A stretch of 64,000 nucleotides of DNA, from the NCBI RefSeq assembly GCF_004216535.1, contig NZ_SGWX01000001.1:1736001-1800000 (forward strand). The letters are read 5' to 3'. Each line of letters starts with the position of its first letter. Position 1 is the first letter of the stretch. Positions 62,603 through 64,000 of this stretch are shown piece after piece. The translations under genes and the position numbers were made by a program. The DNA comes from Xylanimonas ulmi. Its GTDB lineage: Bacteria; Actinomycetota; Actinomycetes; Actinomycetales; Cellulomonadaceae. The notes below the pieces were generated by a model, which was not told the origin of the DNA, did not search any database, and saw nothing but the letters and a program-made list of their open reading frames with translations.

Positions 62603-64000
62603 ATGCTCCGCACCCGTGCCACCCGCCCGCTGCCCGTCGACCAGGCGCCCGGGGACGCCGTCTTCCCGTTCGACCACGCCCACGCCTCGCCGCCGCGCGA
62701 GCTGACGGACCTGCTGGGCGGCAAGGGCGCCGGACTGGCCGAGATGACCTCGGCGCTGGGCCTGCCCGTGCCGCCCGGGTTCACCCTCGCGGTGCCGCTG
62801 TGCCGCCGGTACCGCGCCGCGGGCTGGCCTGCGGGCCTCGACGCCGCGCTGCGGTCGGCGGTCGCGAGGCTGAGCGAGACGATGGGCCGGTCGTTCGGCG
62901 ACCCGGCGGACCCGCTGCTTCTGGCGGTGCGCAGCGGGGCTCCGCGATCCATGCCGGGCATGCTCGACACGGTGCTCAACATCGGGCTCAACGACGAGAC
63001 CGCCCACGCCCTGGCCGAACGATCCGGTGACCCGTCGTTCGCGTGGGACACCTACCAAAGGTTCCTGCACCTGTACGCCACCACCGTCATGGGCGTGCCC
63101 GACGGGCGGCTGCCGCCGCGCGCGGACGCCCGGGCGCAGGATCCGCGGCAGCGGGTCGCCGCCCTCAAGGCGGCCGTCGAGGCCGCGGCGGGCCAGGGCG
63201 TCCCGACCGACCCCGACGTCCAGCTCCGCCAGGCCGTCGAAGCCGTCTTCCGGTCGTGGGACTCCCCGCGCGCCCGCGCGTCTCGGGCCACGGAGGGAGT
63301 CGACGACGACCTGGGCACCGCCGTCAACGTGCAGGCCATGGTGTTCGGCAACGACGGCGCCGACTCGGGCACCGGCGTCGTGTTCACACGCGACCCCACG
63401 ACGGGCCACGACGTGCTCTACGGCGACTACCTGCCCCACGCGCAGGGCGAGGACGTGGTGGCGGGCAAGGCCATGACGCTGCCGATCGCGCGCATGGCCG
63501 AGCACGTGCCGGACGCCCACCGCGACCTGTGCGCCGCGCTGCGGCGCCTGGAGGCCCACTACCGCGACATCTGCGACGTCGAGTTCACGGTCGAGAGGGG
63601 CAGGCTGTGGCTGCTGCAGACGCGCGTCGCGCGGCGCGGAGCGGTCGCCGCGGTGCGCGCGGCCGTGCGCATGACGCACGACGGCGCCATCGCCCTGACC
63701 CCCGCGGAGGCCGTCGCGCGTGTGCCCGCCGACCTGCGGGCCAGAGCCCGGCACGAGGTGCTCGACCAGGAGGGCTGCGCGGTCGAGTCGACGGCGCCCT
63801 CGCTGGGCTCGGGGATCGGCGTCTCCCCCGGGCGCGCGTCCGGCCGGGTCGTGCTGTCGAGCGAGGAGGCCGCCGAGACGGAGGGCGACTACATCCTCGT
63901 GCGCCCCGAGACGAGCCCCGACGACATCGCCGGGATGTCGGCCGCGGCGGGTGTCCTCACGACGACCGGCGGCCTGGTCAGCCACGCGGCGGTGGTGGCC
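62603..64000 (+). CDS. Pyruvate phosphate dikinase-type enzyme, 3' end outside window
   Basis: 466 codons are visible. The N-terminal ATP-binding domain is PPDK-like: LTDLLGGKGAGLAEMTSALGLPVPPGF, VRSGAPRSMPGMLDTVLNIGLND and DSGTGVVFTRDPTTG. The swivelling phosphohistidine domain ends at the window edge with TTGGLVSHAAVVA (H461). Whether a C-terminal PEP/pyruvate domain follows is not visible; some actinobacterial PpdK proteins stop soon after this histidine. It starts 2 bases after the fused phosphatase gene. It could supply the ATP-binding function that the 57123-58856 phosphotransferase lacks. Confidence 0.88.
   Translation, partial: MLRTRATRPLPVDQAPGDAVFPFDHAHASPPRELTDLLGGKGAGLAEMTSALGLPVPPGFTLAVPLCRRYRAAGWPAGLDAALRSAVARLSETMGRSFGDPADPLLLAVRSGAPRSMPGMLDTVLNIGLNDETAHALAERSGDPSFAWDTYQRFLHLYATTVMGVPDGRLPPRADARAQDPRQRVAALKAAVEAAAGQGVPTDPDVQLRQAVEAVFRSWDSPRARASRATEGVDDDLGTAVNVQAMVFGNDGADSGTGVVFTRDPTTGHDVLYGDYLPHAQGEDVVAGKAMTLPIARMAEHVPDAHRDLCAALRRLEAHYRDICDVEFTVERGRLWLLQTRVARRGAVAAVRAAVRMTHDGAIALTPAEAVARVPADLRARARHEVLDQEGCAVESTAPSLGSGIGVSPGRASGRVVLSSEEAAETEGDYILVRPETSPDDIAGMSAAAGVLTTTGGLVSHAAVVA

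Overview
The window is a 64 kb stretch of a very GC-rich (roughly three quarters G+C by eye) actinobacterial chromosome. Gene content and order fit Micrococcales, most likely the Cellulomonadaceae/Promicromonosporaceae group: recA-recX, clgR-cinA-pgsA, ftsK, dapA-rnj, ribF-rpsO-pnp-M16 peptidase-dapB and miaB/miaA/dapF/hflX are all in the usual actinobacterial arrangement. Many genes start at an ATG or GTG only 6-7 nt after a TANNNT -10 box, the leaderless layout common in this phylum. The species is inferred, not demonstrated.

Layout. 1-1058: end of an ABC-2 exporter operon. 1172-3551: a compact mobile element with one pair of terminal inverted repeats enclosing an IS5-type DDE transposase and a divergent TnpB nuclease; it sits exactly on the ldh stop codon. 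3549-9560: ldh, dinG, an OafA-type acyltransferase, hflX. 9744-15953: RsmC-like methyltransferase, dapF-miaA, an extradiol-dioxygenase-like protein, two YbjN proteins, miaB. 16129-19488: a polar amino-acid (glutamate-type) ABC importer. 19551-22540: recX-recA; recA carries a 364-residue intein and has both a LexA-type and a PafBC-type promoter. 22766-29586: DUF3046, a ~53-bp tandem repeat, lhr-nei2 (helicase plus glycosylase), clgR. 29860-37097: cinA, pgsA, CapA-like protein, ftsK, an MBL-fold hydrolase, a DUF4328 membrane protein. 37216-45539: rnj, dapA, succinate-semialdehyde dehydrogenase, AzlC/AzlD, GNAT, MFS, an orphan protein, a small TPR-like membrane protein. 45539-51629: dapB, M16 peptidase, pnp, rpsO, ribF.

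51745-64000 is an accessory catabolic locus. One arm (minus strand) reads tetR, a PEP-utilising phosphotransferase without its own ATP-binding domain, a cytochrome P450, an aldehyde dehydrogenase, three SDR dehydrogenases, then a 54-residue peptide gene with a duplicated motif, then a strong hairpin terminator. The divergent arm reads acyl-CoA synthetase, a histidine phosphatase fused to a winged-helix-like domain, and a PPDK-type dikinase cut by the window end. The set of parts resembles the p-cresol (cre) strategy of Corynebacterium: phosphorylate a hydroxyl, oxidise the phosphorylated substrate with a P450, oxidise alcohol and aldehyde to acid, then remove the phosphate; here an acyl-CoA synthetase would follow. 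The substrate is unknown.

No tRNA, rRNA or CRISPR array was found. No stretch over 300 bases lacks a gene; the longest gaps are 49932-50213 (pnp/rpsO hairpin), 29587-29859 (clgR/cinA), 22541-22765 (recA promoters) and 23003-23215 (tandem repeat).
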